Positions 21,401 through 35,351 are shown, counted from the stretch's first letter. The stretch is DNA of 64,000 nucleotides from Talinum fruticosum (GCA_021018815.1 JAITYX010000076.1:930001-994000), one strand, 5' to 3'. Made by a program: numbers and translations. The notes: generated from the letters alone by a model not told the origin.

Positions 21401-22996
21401 TTTTCATTTACTTTTTTGATTTCTAATATAACTTGAGGGTAACTCTTTTTGTAAATTTTGTGTTTTGTTGATATTCTATCACATCCTAAAAATAAAAAAT
21501 ATTAGAAAATGGTAAGAGCACGTAATTCATGACTCCTTCCACCCTAACTCTAGTATGGGCACTGTTCAAACTTACATACTAAAATACACATAAATAGAAA
21601 CATAAATAGAAAGGAATATAAATAAACACAAACAAGTAGAAACGAACGTAAATGAGTTATTTAATAAGAAATTAACGAATATAAATGAACATAAAATAAA
21701 AATAGATTCTATTTTTCATATAAAGTCGAATGCAGTTCAATGTGAGAAAACTATGATAAATAAATATAGTATGGTTAGGTGTGTAATGCTAATATCCTAT
21801 GGCTAGATAGTCTATATAATGTAATGAATGGCTGTAGACCCACTTTGATAAAAAGGTGTGCCATTGCCATTGCCATTGCCATGTGTGTTGAAATTTTATT
21901 TTGTTGGCCCTCCTCTTTTATTTTTATGTCGCATTTCCCCAACTAGATGACTAGCTAAGGCCAAAAAGCACCACTATTGATTCGTTCAATACATTGTATA
22001 CATCATCATTGAGTCTGATACGTTTGACTTGGAAGATCTTTGATTTATTACACTTAGCCACTTCACTAATCTTGCTTGCAAAATCATTTCCCACTACCAC
22101 CCCTCTCCGACCCCCTTTTTTTTCCAAAAGAATGTATTGATGCAAATAATTGCTCGTGAGAGAAAACGTCTGCGTGGAGAACTAAGTCAATCGACGACAT
22201 ATAAATTTAGGGGCGACTATAATTATATATTTTGTCTTTTTCGTTAGATTCGATCTCGAATTAAGTTAGAATTGGGTTTTAACATTTGATTCAATTTAAT
22301 TGGAACCTCAATTTTTAGAACTGGTTCCTAAATTGACTTCATGATCGTGTACCAAGTTACACTACAATAATTTCTCACTTTTTTTTTTTGGGAATATTCT
22401 TGGCCTATGATTACCCAATATTCCTACTTTTTTGACTTATAATTGTCCAATATTTTTAATTTTTTGGTCAAAGAGGAATGCAGCGAGTTAAGAGTAAAGA
22501 GAGAGAAACTTAACAAGTAAGAATGATGAGGACTGAGGAGAATGACCCAGGGGGCGGAAAAGTTGAAATGAAATAAGTAATATATATATTAACCAAGTGC
22601 TGGTCCAAAGTTAAACTTTCAGTACCAATCCTGAACCCATTCCGTCGGGTCGATTAGATCTGAGTTTGATACCAGGTATCTAATTTTTTTGCTCACTCAA
22701 GGACTCTTATTGATTACTTTGTGTGGAGCATGCATCTTTATTTAAAGAGTTGTATATTAAAGTTAAAAACTATGGTTAAGATCTCGAATTACGACTCTTA
22801 CATATTCTATCAAAAAAGATTTTAATGTTTTAATCAAAAATACAACGTGCTTCAATAAAAAATATATTGATTAGACGAAATGACTCAACTTAGACAATTT
22901 ATCTTTGTAATTAAGCTAGATAGGGATGGTAGGGTCAAGATAGAAATGGTACATCTGACAGTAAGATGGGATTATTTGTCGAAATTCGAGATGTTG

Positions 22997-22998
<2 letters not shown>

Positions 22999-23068
<70 letters not shown>
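22999..23068. repeat. (AT)n microsatellite
   Basis: About 35 uninterrupted AT units. A shorter (TA)n tract lies at 23440-23459. Confidence 0.98.
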
Positions 23069-23071
<3 letters not shown>

Positions 23072-24689
23072 GGGTGTGAGTCTTATATTGTGATGTTAAC
23101 AAAGGGAGTATAATCACCATGTCAAGGATTAGTGTTTTTTATTGGATGTTTGTTAGATTTTATGACGGATTCATTACATATTGATAATCGGGTTAGAGTT
23201 GGTCTAAAATCGTGTTAGGAGTATTCGAAATTTATTATGACTATAAAACATAGTTGTGTGTACAATTAAAAGGTGTACTTAGATTTTAAGGTGTATATAA
23301 AAATTTAAATTATTGAATAAGTTGTATTAATATGTAAGGATTTAAGGTAAACTAATTATCTGAAAAAATATTTCCGAAATTCTAGAATTAATCGAAAAGG
23401 TTTGAGAAGATTGGAATTGAAGTGTGAAAACTAAAGGAATTATATATATATATATATATCATGTGTGTTTAATTAATTTGTTAGGGTGTGTGAATCTATG
23501 TGACTTAGAGGAAAAAACAATTTGATATGATTTGATTTGATTTGATTTGATTATTTTTGTGATAAGCATGCATCAATACAGTGGCTATAGGAATCATAAA
23601 GTTGTATTTTACAAGTGTTGATATACATGCCATTCTTTTAATATATCACCTACATTGCTTTAATTTCTTCTTCCTTTTTTTCCCCTAGAGCCTCAAGTTA
23701 ACATGAGTTAAAAAGAAAAAGTAGTTAGAAAATTGGAAGAAATTAAAAAATTGAAAACAAATGTAAAAAGTTGAAAGGAGTTTAAAAATTCGAGAAATCT
23801 AGAAGATATTAAATAGTTTTCCTTCCAATTTAAAAAAGCACGGAAACGCTATTCGAGCTGAAAGTATGAGCTATTAAATTTCACTTCTATTTTGATTGTT
23901 AGTAAGTTTTAAGAAGCTCAAAAAACAAATAAAAGGCTAAATTGATGAGAATAATTAACCAATCTAATACTTCTATCTCTTGTCAAAAAAAAAAAAACCC
24001 CATCAAAGTTAACAATATAATCACCCACTTCAAAACTTAGCTGCCATCTAAGAAAAGTGTATAACATCTAAGAAATTAGCTGGTAAAACTTGTGTAATCA
24101 ATCAGATGGTATGATTTAAACTGATTAATTAGTAAAGTTTGTGTCTCTTCATCTATACATGTACTATTTTATATATATCTGGTTGACATATTTTTAAAAT
24201 GTTACTTTTACCAATTTTTTAAATTTAGTTTTATTTTACTGTTCACAAAAAGGCTGAGTGATTAAGGTGGTTTTTATTAGCAATGTGCAATTAAAATTTA
24301 TGACACAGGCCATGGGATTTTAATAGCAAATATTAAAAGAAGTTGAAATTAAAACATTAATCAATTATTGATTTTGATAAGAGTATTCATTACCCATGAT
24401 TTTAGACAATTATTCGAGAATATATATTTTTAAAAATAATATAAAACATTCATATGTTGAATAATGGACTTAATTTATTTTAAAATTTTGTACCTTTCTT
24501 CTTTTTTTTTTTGATAAATTGTGTACCTTTCTAATAGTGAGCAACAACTTATTCTTGTTGTTCTAATAATGTTTTTGCTTTCACTTGAATTATAATGCAT
24601 AGTGAAAGCACTAGTCTTGGAAAAAATGTGAAGATTTAGATGCATGTATTGAAGAGTGGACAACCTTTTTGCTTTAATTGTTGCATAAG

Positions 24690-24732
24690 AAAATAAATAA
24701 ATAAATAAGTAAATAAATAAATAAATAAATAA

Positions 24733-24778
<46 letters not shown>
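24690..24778. repeat. Compound microsatellite (AAAT)n(AT)n
   Basis: About 12 AAAT units, with one imperfect GTAA interruption, pass directly into about 20 AT units. Confidence 0.97.
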
Positions 24779-24782
<4 letters not shown>

Positions 24783-25696
24783 ATGGTGATAATTTAGTGA
24801 GGGCACACATGGTTTGGTTGCCCGAATTGGCATCAGAATAAACCCCACAAGCTGTAGTTTTGCATGAGTGTGTTTCTCGTTGGATGAACAATAAACAACT
24901 TTGGCTTTTCTTTTAAGCTTATAATTCATTATATATAACACGTAAATATATATGAATCAACAATATATGATGATGCCAATTGCCAAATGCACCCAAATCT
25001 TGTCTTTTCACACATTTATTCCCCCTGTCATGTCTGATTGTAATATCGACTTAAATCATAACTAAAAGAGTTTGATTTGCGTTTGTATTGTATACGAGTG
25101 TTGTATTTTCATTTTTCATGTAAGAGGTTTTCCCTAAACCTTATCCAAAACTAGGAGCTAGATTACGTTCATGAATACATGGGAGAGAGGAACTATAAGA
25201 TAACTAGGCTAATGTAACATGCTCGGCGTCTTCCGGTGAGATACTCCATGTAGAAGAATTTGCTCATCTCAATGAATCGTGCCCAAAAAACAAGTACATA
25301 TAACTTAAAAATAAAGTAAACATCGTATTTATATGCCCTTTTATGAAAAAATTACACTTAAATATGTCTTAAAAGTTGCATTATTACTTGACTTACGCAT
25401 AAATTCTTATAACTATGTTATTTTAAAGCTTATTACAAACGTTTTAAACTAGATACTAATTTACGAAAAAAAAAATTTATATAACTAATAGGGCTTTTTG
25501 CTTGCAAAATTACCCCATAATCATATAAAAACCGAAAAAAAGTGAGAACCCCACAATAGGGCTACTAATTTGGTTATAATGAATCAAATTAAAAATGACA
25601 TAATTAATGAAATAAATATCTTGGAATTAGTTACACAAAATGATGGCATGAACAGTTTTTTGATTGAGAGAATGAAGGTGTGGGGCTCCAAAAGCC

Positions 25697-25713
25697 GTGT
25701 GTGTGTGTGTGTG
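25697..25713. repeat. (GT)n short tandem repeat
   Basis: About eight GT units. Confidence 0.9.
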
Positions 25714-25855
25714 TTACCCATAATCTCTTGTGTAAAACACACACTTATTGTGCTACTAATTAATTCTGCCATGGTTATCCATAATCTCTTTCCAGAAGCT
25801 TCTGAGTTTATCCTTTAGTTCCCACATCAAATCATTTATATTTTTAGATTGATAA

Positions 25856-26078
25856 GTGGTTCTATCCACTGGACCCTCCCTTAAACTTAGTGGGCTCGTG
25901 TGGAAAGGTGGTGTACAATAACTCGATTAAGTCCAACGAAAACCTATTGTCTTTCAGGCTCATAAAGAGCCCGTCGGGAGTCCATGACATCCATTACGGA
26001 AATTGTTGCCACCTGAATTTGAACCCTAGTATTGGGGAGTATGAAACTCCACTCCATACCAAATGAGGTAAGAGCTCT
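25856..26078 (-). mobile_element. tRNA-derived SINE candidate
   Basis: Read on the minus strand, the element starts near 26078 and carries a box A-like ACCTCATTTGG, then about 33 nt later a good box B (GGTTCAAATTC). These are RNA polymerase III internal promoter elements in tRNA-like spacing. Both ends abut the same 6 bp, TGATAA on the plus strand (25850-25855 and 26079-26084), a possible target duplication. Body composition is much more even than the AT-rich surroundings. Box A is poor and no clear 3' tail is seen. Confidence 0.42.
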
Positions 26079-26084
26079 TGATAA

Positions 26085-27966
26085 ATCGGTTAATTTGAAT
26101 AATACAAAAATAACTAGTGTTTTTTTTTAAAAAACAAAATTCTTCTTCTCTATTCTTCTCTAAACCTTAAGATTGTATGTACTTTCGCCTTCTCTTTTTA
26201 CATTGTTGGGGTTGTTATCAGTCTAATTATAATTGATAGTAAGCTTATTTTACTTTGATTTCTTCGATCAACTTTTACATTTAATATACAAATTTTATCT
26301 CCTTAAAAGGTACAGTTTCTCTTCTTCTCATCAAAGCTAGCTTTCTTTTTCACTATATTATTTCTCGCCTTTGTGCGAAGTTGTTTCCCTTGTGTATTCA
26401 TAGAAGTTTTATCAAAAGAGTTAGTTCAATTAGAGTACTTTTCCACCATTGTCATTAGTTTGTTTTATTGGTTCTAATTAGGAATGATTTGACAATGACA
26501 TGTCATATGCCTCGATCAATATAATATATCTTTCAAATTGAATATATTATATCATACGAGATATTTATTATATAAAATTACATTAGAACTCACTGACCTT
26601 GAAAAAGACAAATTGGAATCAAAGTATACAATTTGTGGCTAGAATAAAATGATGCCGCAATAGTAGAGTCCATCAAAACGTATTTATTATTAAGTTTTGT
26701 TAAAAATAAGTATATATTCTGATATTTTGAATTTATTCTTGTCAAAAATTATCAATATATTCGGCTTTTCATTATTGGACTTTATTTTTCTATTAAAAAG
26801 ATAAATTTGTCTTTTTTTTCCTATTCTTTTACTATATAAGATATACTAAATACCTTTTACCACATTAATCAAGCCTCAACCAGCTATTGTATATTTGTGT
26901 TTTATTTTTGGATATAAGTTAGTCCACTAAAGCATTCACTAAATTCTTATAAAGGAGTGAGCTATTAACATGTACACATAAACCAAATTAGACCTAATAA
27001 ACAAGGTAATCAAGCCAACTAAATTTCTCAAAGCTGTTGTATTTCTTGTTAAACATTTTTTAAAAGCCAATTAACTTTTTTCTTTTAACTAATAAATTAA
27101 ATTTGACTCGATTCAATACTTATGTCATAGACTCGATAATATGGAACAATTTAGAAAAGAAAATTTAATCTGTTTTGAAAAAGAGGACTATTAAAATTGG
27201 GGGTATGTTTTAAAAAATTAAAATAAAGTACTATATATGGCCATTTGGGTTTATACATATAAACCTGGATGTATAGTATAATTTATAAACTTGAGATTTC
27301 AACTAATTCAATTGGTAGAAAAGTTTATTTTTATTAGATACATATTAAGGATTGTAGTTTCAACCCCTTTCCTCTTATTTTTTTTCCTTTTAAATTAAAC
27401 ATTTAAAAATAATTCAACCTTATTTTTTAATTTAATTGATATAAAAAAATGTAACTTACATTAAGTTATTTGAAGCACCTAACCACGCATGCATAATTGG
27501 CAATCAATAATACAAAATTTTACAGATCACTTTAATTAGTGTAGGTTTAATATTGCTTAGAGCTTAGAATAGGATTAAAACATGGCATTAATGATATCAC
27601 CTAATGTTTTAGCTGTAATTTAACCAAATTTAGGCTAATGATAGCTGTTTGGTGCCTCTCAATACCCACCACCATTTGGTGATAACTTACCCAATTAAGC
27701 AAACAATTATTCATTTGCTTAATGTGTCAAAAATTTTCTCTAACCTCAAAGCCTTTCTACTAAATCGTGCAAAATTAGACTATAAACTTTTACGTAAGGG
27801 CGTATTATAATTTGTGTCGTGATAAAATTGATGTAATAAATAATAGAATGGGTGAAAGGCATTGAGAGAGTGGATTGACACAATAACGAGTACAGTCTCA
27901 CCAAAAATAAACCGTTTAAAACTCTAAAATTCGATAAAAAAACAAAGAAAATCATTTAACACAAAC

Positions 27967-28020
<54 letters not shown>

Positions 28021-29270
28021 GTAGTTCAATCATTTTGGTGAAATTGTACAAAATTAGGTATATGTCACTTGCAAGTTCAAGACAATAAGTAATATTCACA
28101 TGGTTAAATAGGAGAAAAAGAAGTTGTTTGCAATTATAGACAAGCCTCATTAGATGTATAGATTTGGTTCACATTATCATAATATCTTACACAAATAATT
28201 TTATTTAATTTACTCAAACTTCGATTTTTTTTTTTAAATTATAGATTTCTCCATGTTACAAAGTCTAAATTCGTCAATATTAATTTATCTAGCTTTTAAC
28301 TGTTAAGGAATTAATAACTCTACCCAAAAGTCTTGGGGATTACATAAAAATGGGGAATAAGATATTTTTAAATGTTAGAGATATTCATTTATGCAATCTA
28401 AGTTCCATACCTCCACCATGAATAAATAAATTAAATAAATAATAGTGAAATAGGCATTAGAATAGAATTTGCACGGCATATTCCAAGAGGGCCAAATCCA
28501 ACCCCATATGAAAAATTTCAGTTGAGATTTGAGAAAGCTCACAAGTCATTAACCACAGACCAAATACCCCATCCAAGGGGTGTTTATGGAAGGGGGGTGT
28601 GACCAGCTCATGTCACATCCTATCATTTGTTTCTGTTTTTTTTTTTCTTTTCGTTCTATTCGTTTCTAATTTTTTCTGTTAATCATTTTTGTTTATTTTC
28701 GTTATATATGTTATATCAATTTATTTTTATATAATTTCAAACCAACATTGTAACTAAATTATGAATTATTGGCATAGTCACAACATGTAGTGCTGCCCTC
28801 CCGCCCCACCCCACTCTCTCTTCCACCAAATCGGGGATTTTTGTCTGTGCCTTCACAAGAAGATATCTTTCTAGTTTTGGCTCAGCATATTAGCCACTAA
28901 ACATATACATGTCTCATGCACTCATGCTCAACACCCCCCACCACATAGCCATATTCACTTTATCCTTTTGGTCTTCTACGAGAAGTAACCGCTAACCCTT
29001 AACAGTTAATTTTAACAACTAAAGCAACACAGTTCCCTAAAGATTTAGCGAGTTAACCATCGGTTCTCAGTTCTCATAATGGGCACTAAACACGTTTGAA
29101 GAAAAAGTAAAGCAAATAATGAAAATGGTCAATTTTAGGAATCATAGGTACAAATGATTTTATTCGACCAATATATCATAATATTTATATATAATAATAT
29201 TTACACAAATTATATGATAGCAAAACTGATTACAAAGGCAAAGAAACAAGCATTCCTCTCTAACCCCAAC
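26085..29270. other. Gene-poor intergenic DNA
   Basis: AT-rich sequence with many short poly-A/T runs. No gene is supported. The microsatellite at 27967 is listed separately. Confidence 0.5.
27967..28019. repeat. (AAT)n microsatellite
   Basis: About 17 uninterrupted units. Confidence 0.97.
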
Positions 29271-29535
29271 AATTTACTATGTCTAACTCATCCATTCACC
29301 AGACCCACTACATCATCAGCCCATCTACCTTCTCTCTCTCCATTTTTTTGAATTATTTTTTCTTATTTATCCATCATCATCTCAATTTTGTACAGTTTGA
29401 CAGAAAAATCTTCCCCAAATTTCCAGATTTCCAAATCATCATCCATCATTATCATCCATCATAATCATCAGTTAAAGCTCAGGGAAGCAACTCTCCGACC
29501 TAGCAAGAACAGGGCGCTTCTTCTGGCCGGAATAT

Positions 29536-29970
29536 CTAGTCGGGCTCGCCGGGGTCGACCGTAGACCGCCGCGGGGAGTCCAGGCTGCGCCGGAGGATGT
29601 GGCGGAAAGCCGTTATAAGCTCGGCGGCGCAGTCGCCGGCCGCAGGAGGACAGGACGAGCGAAATTTCCGGCAGACATTGAGGTGGCGATTGAGGGCTTC
29701 TTCGGTGGTTATGAGCCTCTGAGATCGAATCACTTCGTCTTTCACTGCTTCGGCGCAAAGCCCGCATACCCATTTGCCCATATATCGTTCTCGGATCCTC
29801 TCGATATACTGAGGCGTACACTCCTCTGTTAACCCGCAACAATCGCATTTCGCGAATTGGATCTCCACTTGTGCGGCGGCGGCGACTGCGGCGGCGGAGG
29901 TTGAGGAGGATGCCGAAGAGGGTTCTTGCGTTGATACCATCATAGGTTCGCTGATTATTGTCGCTGACAT
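29536..29970 (-). CDS. DUF1677 family protein
   Basis: A 144-residue single-exon plant protein. After a Ser/Ala-rich N-terminus (residues 1-34) comes the family core: CDCCGLTEECTPQYI (42-56), then YMGKWVCGLCAEAVKDEV (63-80), then a tail with EALNRHLNVC. The CxCC...C and CGLC cysteines could bind a metal, which is an inference. The molecular role of DUF1677 is not established. The start at 29970 was chosen over an in-frame ATG at 30018, because that ATG would sit inside a probable 5'-UTR intron whose acceptor is at 29991. The coding region is markedly GC-richer than its surroundings. From memory, Arabidopsis has several members, one next to an ITIH-like gene as in this window. Confidence 0.93.
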   Translation of the reverse strand: MSATIISEPMMVSTQEPSSASSSTSAAAVAAAAQVEIQFAKCDCCGLTEECTPQYIERIRERYMGKWVCGLCAEAVKDEVIRSQRLITTEEALNRHLNVCRKFRSSCPPAAGDCAAELITAFRHILRRSLDSPRRSTVDPGEPD

Positions 29971-29990
29971 CTCGAATTTTCGGGAATTCC

Positions 29991-30292
29991 CTGCAATTAC
30001 CAATTCGATTGATAACAACTTAAATACTATAAAATAGGGATAAGATTAATAGGATCTGACAGTGAAAAACAATAATTTTGTGTCGATAAGAGTAAATTGC
30101 CAACAAAATCCATGTTTGGAGAAATACACGGGACATAAATAGTGATAAAATCTGGCAAATTTGACAGCAAAGCATTTAAAATTTCACTTATAAAAGCTAA
30201 TTCTAATCAAAATTCGATTTTACAAAAACACCCAGTTGAGAATTAGATTCGATCGATATACAGTTGCCAACTGAGGAAAGAGAGAAAATTAC
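29991..30292 (-). other. 5'-UTR intron of the DUF1677 gene
   Basis: On the minus strand the donor is TTGCAG|GTAATTTTC at 30292 and the acceptor is GTAATTGCAG| at 29991, 302 nt apart. It lies about 20 nt upstream of the chosen start codon. A long 5'-UTR intron next to the ATG is common in plants and often boosts expression. Confidence 0.65.
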
Positions 30293-30900
30293 CTGCAATA
30301 GCAAATTAGATATGAATTAAGAACAACTTTTTCTGGGTTTTAGGCTTCTGCTGAATTTGGGGTGAAGAGAAACAGGGGATGAAAGTTAACTAATTAAAGA
30401 AGGGAAGGAATCCAAATTGTTCTATCTTTCCTTCTCCCACTCTCCTTCAACTTTCTCTTCTGCGCATAAGAACAGCTCATACACCAAAAACATTATCTTT
30501 CTCTCTCTAGAAAAAAAAACCCTGGAAATCTGCCGGACAAGACAAGTGAAATCTCTCTTCAATCAATTCCAACGACGACTTTCTAGCGATGATTGGAGAG
30601 AGAAAAACAGAAGGAAATCCCAGAGAGAAAAGAGAAAAGAGAGAATTTTGGTGGTGATCTTGATTTGATTACTGGGTTTTTCTCCACTAGCAGAGAAGGG
30701 CTCGATGAAAGCTTAAGATAGAGAGGAGAGAGAGGGGGCGGGGGGAAGGACAGAGAAGGCATCGGCGGCCTTTTATGGATGAGGGGAAGAGAGAGAGAGA
30801 GAGAGAGGGCGGACGTGGAGTGAAAAGAGAGAGAAAAGGAGGGTCCAATGATTGAGGGTTTTTATTCCAAAAAAAAAAAGTGTGGGCAAAAAGGATGAAA
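30293..30900 (-). promoter_or_regulatory. DUF1677 leader exon and purine/pyrimidine-rich promoter
   Basis: The leader strand here is CT-rich. On the plus strand 30590-30840 is dominated by GAGA runs, including GAGAGAGAGAGAGAGAG near 30792-30808. GA/CT repeats around the start site are typical of plant core promoters and can bind BPC (GAGA) factors. No clear TATA box was found. Confidence 0.5.
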
Positions 30901-33900
30901 AAAAGAGAAAATAAATGTGTATAAGCATAATCTATGTGGCACGGAATACGGGCCGTTTGTTTAATGGACTGCCAGCTGTGTATTATCGCTTGTGTGGATT
31001 TTCCTTTCCTTATTTTCTCCTTTTTTAATTATTTTTTATGGTCATGTTCTCAAGGAATTAGGAAATATTTCTTTTTATGGGATGAATTTTTCCACCATAA
31101 TGGTATTATTAATTTTGCATAACGCTTAGTAATATTGAAATATTTCAAAATTGAAGTTGTTGGATTTGTTTATTTTTTGGTGAATTGTGGGGTTTTTGAA
31201 TTTTATGAATTTATAGATATTTTCTAAGTAGATAAATGAATGAATGTAATATAATAGGGAGAGTTGCATACTTACATTGTGTTATTATTTTTTTATAGGT
31301 AAATTTCACGTATATTGTCCAGGAAAAAATCACATCGTATTAGGGTATGTTTAGTTTTGGGTATCTACCTAAAAATTTAGTAACTGGAGTTCGAATTTTT
31401 CAACTCATAATGCTTTAATTTTAAAATTTTTAACTAATTTATTAACTTTTCTTTTTTTCTTTCTTTTATGGGCTGGGATGCTAGACACATCTAAATCTAA
31501 AACTTAAGATTGAAAATCAGTGGCCCAAATTATCTACAATTACAAAATAAAAAGCAACTAAAGAGATATTAATGTAAAATTATTTTTAAAAAATAAAAAT
31601 ACTCCATAAAACATCACGTTCACGACCTCAACTCCAAACACTCATAAATTTCTAGTAAATACAAAGAATACATGAAAATTTTCAAACTACATGACTAACC
31701 TCATAAATTTATTGGTTATTTTTTTTATAAATTATAAAAATTTGACATATTTTTGCATAAAATTGCCCATAATTTTACAAAAAAATATAATATTTGCATT
31801 TTTAAAAAGAATATTGAAAAATGCCAAAACTTTCATCATACTATTTGTGTGAAATTACATTGAGTCAAATGACTTGATCGCTTTACCCATTTAAATAAGA
31901 ACAATAAGACTTTGGGCCAATAATGGACTTGATAATAATGAGTTGTTCTATTAAATAATCGTTTAAGGTTCCGATGTTTATTTTTACTCTTCTATTATAA
32001 TAATTCACATATTACACTTTTTTAAATTTATTAGCAATAGTAATAAAGATTAATATTATAAGGAGATTTTATGTATATTTGCTCCATTTTAAAATAGATC
32101 GAGAAAGAGTCAACACTGGTCGGCTAACCGATCAATTTTATTCACTAGGAAAATTTTGCCATCGTCTTAACTCAGTGCCCATCCCATGCATTATGGTTCA
32201 AGTACGACTACAACAATTTCAAATAAATGAGAACTAAAGATTTACAATAAACTAAAATTATTATTTTTAATTATAATATCAATTTTTGTATTATAGTAAT
32301 ATTATTTCTATAAAAAAATATATTGTTTAAGATGTGACCAGACATATTTAATTCACCAAAAATACAACAATATAACTTGTGCATTTTTTATATTTTTATT
32401 ATATTATGTCATTTGAACTCATACATATTTTGCTAAAATTTTATTGTGTATAGTTTTTATATATAATTTTTTTGTGAGAAATAAAATAGTATTAGTGTTT
32501 GTTTGTAAATTATTGCAATGCTATGCAACGTCTCTCCAAATAATGTAATATTATAAATAATAATTACAAGAAATATGATAAAGTGAAAGAAAAATCATAT
32601 AATAGGTATAAAATATGCAATCAACAAGCCACAAAACTAAAATTATTATTTTTATTGCCTTAATCCAACGGGTCGAACGTATTCGGGTCGGATTTGACCC
32701 ATTAATTTGTGAATTTTTCGGGTTCAGTTTTATTCTGATTCGGATCGAGAAAATCATATTTAAAATTTAGAATTTTCTGAGATTCGAGTCAGATTTTCGA
32801 ATCAGGTCAGTTTTTACCCAGTTTATTTATGATAAATATGGATAATGTTTTATGGTGATGCCCTTGCATGCATATTTGATAATTATCCTGATAACCTTTC
32901 GAATTTTAATTTTTTATTTAACGCGGTAAGAGGACTCTGCTGTCCAACAGTAAGAAGTGAGATGATGATTTTTTTAAAAAAAAAAAAGAAGAAGATGAGT
33001 AGTGACATGAGCAAAATAATTTTCGTTTTTTTATGTTTGAAAATTAAAATTAACCCCCAAAAAGAAAAAAATAAAAAAGTAAATAAATAATGAGAAAATG
33101 ATATGCACGGATAGATGATTAAATAATTATTTTTGCAGTAATTATAGGTTTGTTAATGATTCTTAATTAGCATAAAAGTGCAAGTTGTGTGAATCTTTAT
33201 TTATTAAACATTGATCAATAGCCATATAGTTTTTCTTCATTTCATGGCAAAAAGTGGGAAAACATTTCAAGTTGCCTTTTTTTTTTTTTTTTTTTGAGGG
33301 GAAGAGAAGGACAAATTTTTACATGCATTTAGGAGTTTATACTTTCAGGTGTCACATCAATGTAAAATATTTTAAAAATTTCCTATTTTTTCTTTTGTCT
33401 TATCATTTCATAATACATGTCCTGGGAGCATAAATTCTCAGAGATACGCTGAAAAGAGAAGGGTTTGTTGTCAAGATGATTATGGATGAAAAGTAGTTAG
33501 TTTGTGATAGTCCCCAATTCCTTATAAATCTAGATTTAATGCTAACCCAAATTGAGTTATATGGTCACCCAAGCTTAACCAACAACTCAATAATTTTATC
33601 CAACAACTTGTTGATGGGAAATTCTTAGATTAACAATCAACTAATTGGTTGAGATCAAGATTAATTTTTTCCCACTTTTGCTATTTTATTTCACATTTGT
33701 AAATATAGGCATCTTATTATTGTCGATTAGATCATCATACACAAATATTAATCAATAAAAAATTAGTCGTGCCTAATCAGCACCAATTCATAGATGCTGA
33801 GTAGGACGATACAATAACTAGCCCCACGACGATCATATGATAATAGCAATAATGTATCCACAAATTATTAAACATAAATCTTCAATTATTTAAATTTCAT

Positions 33901-34941
33901 TTTTTTTGTGTTATAGATTATGTTTTCAAATTCCTTGTGTGGACTGTTTCCTTGTTGGGAAATCTCCAAAACTTTGAAGAAAAATTATCGATGAAAATGA
34001 TAGCTAATTTTATAAAAATAAAAAAGTACTCATTTAGTTGTTATCTGGCCAAAAAAAAAAAAGTCACTTAATAATATTTTCTCGACCTTTTTGGGTCAAT
34101 AAAGAGAACAAATGGCTGGCCTTTGTCTCCAAGAAGCCGATTTTAAAGGTCATTAATAATAAACAAAAGAGACAAGCATACTACCATTTGTAGGGATCCC
34201 ACAACTTGGTTTCTTCATGGACCAAATAATATTTATCTTTCTCAATTATTATTCGTTTTCCAAAAAAAAATAATACATGGAAATTAAAGTTAAATATGTT
34301 GTCACTTCAAAAAGAAAAGTGTAAAACAATAATGAAATCATATTGGTTTATTCTTATATCGGTCAAAGATTAATCGGAATGCGATTATAAATATTGAAGT
34401 AAAAACTTATATTTCAGCATTAAATTTTTAAAAATTTTATAGTTTTTTAGTTAAGAATATTATTCTTGTCATAAAATAATTAGACGCACTACAACAATAA
34501 AAATTATCATCCATAACACGCAATTCTAGTATGCATATAAAATTAATACAATATTTTATAAAAAAATAAATAAATTTCAAGTACTCATGAATTTAATCCA
34601 ACCACATCATTCCGCTACTAAAGTTAATTTTACAAATGTGAGGCAAAGGAAATTCATTGTTTCACATATATATTTCAATTATTAATTGATATGGCTCATT
34701 TCAGATAAAATTTAATTTGTACAATTCAAATATTCTCATATGCCCCTTATAAAATTTTTCATTTCAAACATAATTTTTTAATGTTTTTAATGCTTTCCAT
34801 GCAATAAGATCAAAATAAAATTTAAATCAAAACAAAATCATATTATTTTACAAGTACGAATCATATTATATATGAACCATAATTTAAATTTTTTAGATAA
34901 ATATCCATCGTAAATCACTCTCAATCAAATTTTAGTCTTGT

Positions 34942-34945
<4 letters not shown>
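30901..34945. other. Gene-poor intergenic DNA
   Basis: No gene is supported. 32650-32830 contains GGGTCGGATTTGACCC-like words common in plant MITE interiors, without definable ends. A long T run lies at 33277-33294. Confidence 0.45.

Positions 34946-35008
<63 letters not shown>
34946..35008. repeat. (AT)n microsatellite
   Basis: About 31 AT units. Confidence 0.98.
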
Positions 35009-35011
<3 letters not shown>

Positions 35012-35259
35012 GAAAAAATAAAACTCCTTGTTTTAGGTGTGAAAGTTGGTTAGTCAAAGTCAAATAGGGTAATTACGTCTTAATCTCAAGAACTAATTAC
35101 TAGCAAACTCATGTTGGCTGGAAGAGCCCCTAGGAAAGCAAAAGAAAGGGAAGGGCCACACTTTGAGTCTTTGAAATGAATTTGATAAGGAAATCTAGAG
35201 AGAGACTCCATAAAAAAAATTAAATTTTAATTTTTTTCAGCACATATATTACAGAGGTA

Positions 35260-35351
35260 GTTTATACTCTCAAAATACGTGTCACGAAATAATTAGATAA
35301 AAAAATTTTTTGTGGACCAAACATAATAACATGACATCCGAGAGTATAAAC
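35260..35351. repeat. Small inverted-repeat element (92 bp)
   Basis: Perfect 12-bp inverted ends: GTTTATACTCTC on the left and GAGAGTATAAAC on the right. A related word (GTTTATACTTTCAGGTGTCAC) occurs at 33335-33355, so a tiny MITE family is possible. No flanking duplication is clear. Confidence 0.4.

Larger units (their letters stand above)
20117..25849. other. Gene-poor intergenic DNA
   Basis: Apart from the repeats listed separately, I see nothing supportable. The short ORFs lack domains, and several are only translated microsatellite. TGCCAT is repeated four times near 21858-21881, and GATTT is repeated at about 23529-23551. Confidence 0.5.

Noticed and set aside
22935..23120. ORFs of alternating Ile-Tyr
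   Set aside because: They are translations of the (AT)n microsatellite and have no coding character; the same applies to 24475-24941 and 8354-8551.
29599..29832. Plus-strand ORF opposite the DUF1677 gene
   Set aside because: It is a GC-driven shadow; the minus-strand frame has conserved cysteine motifs and a leader intron.
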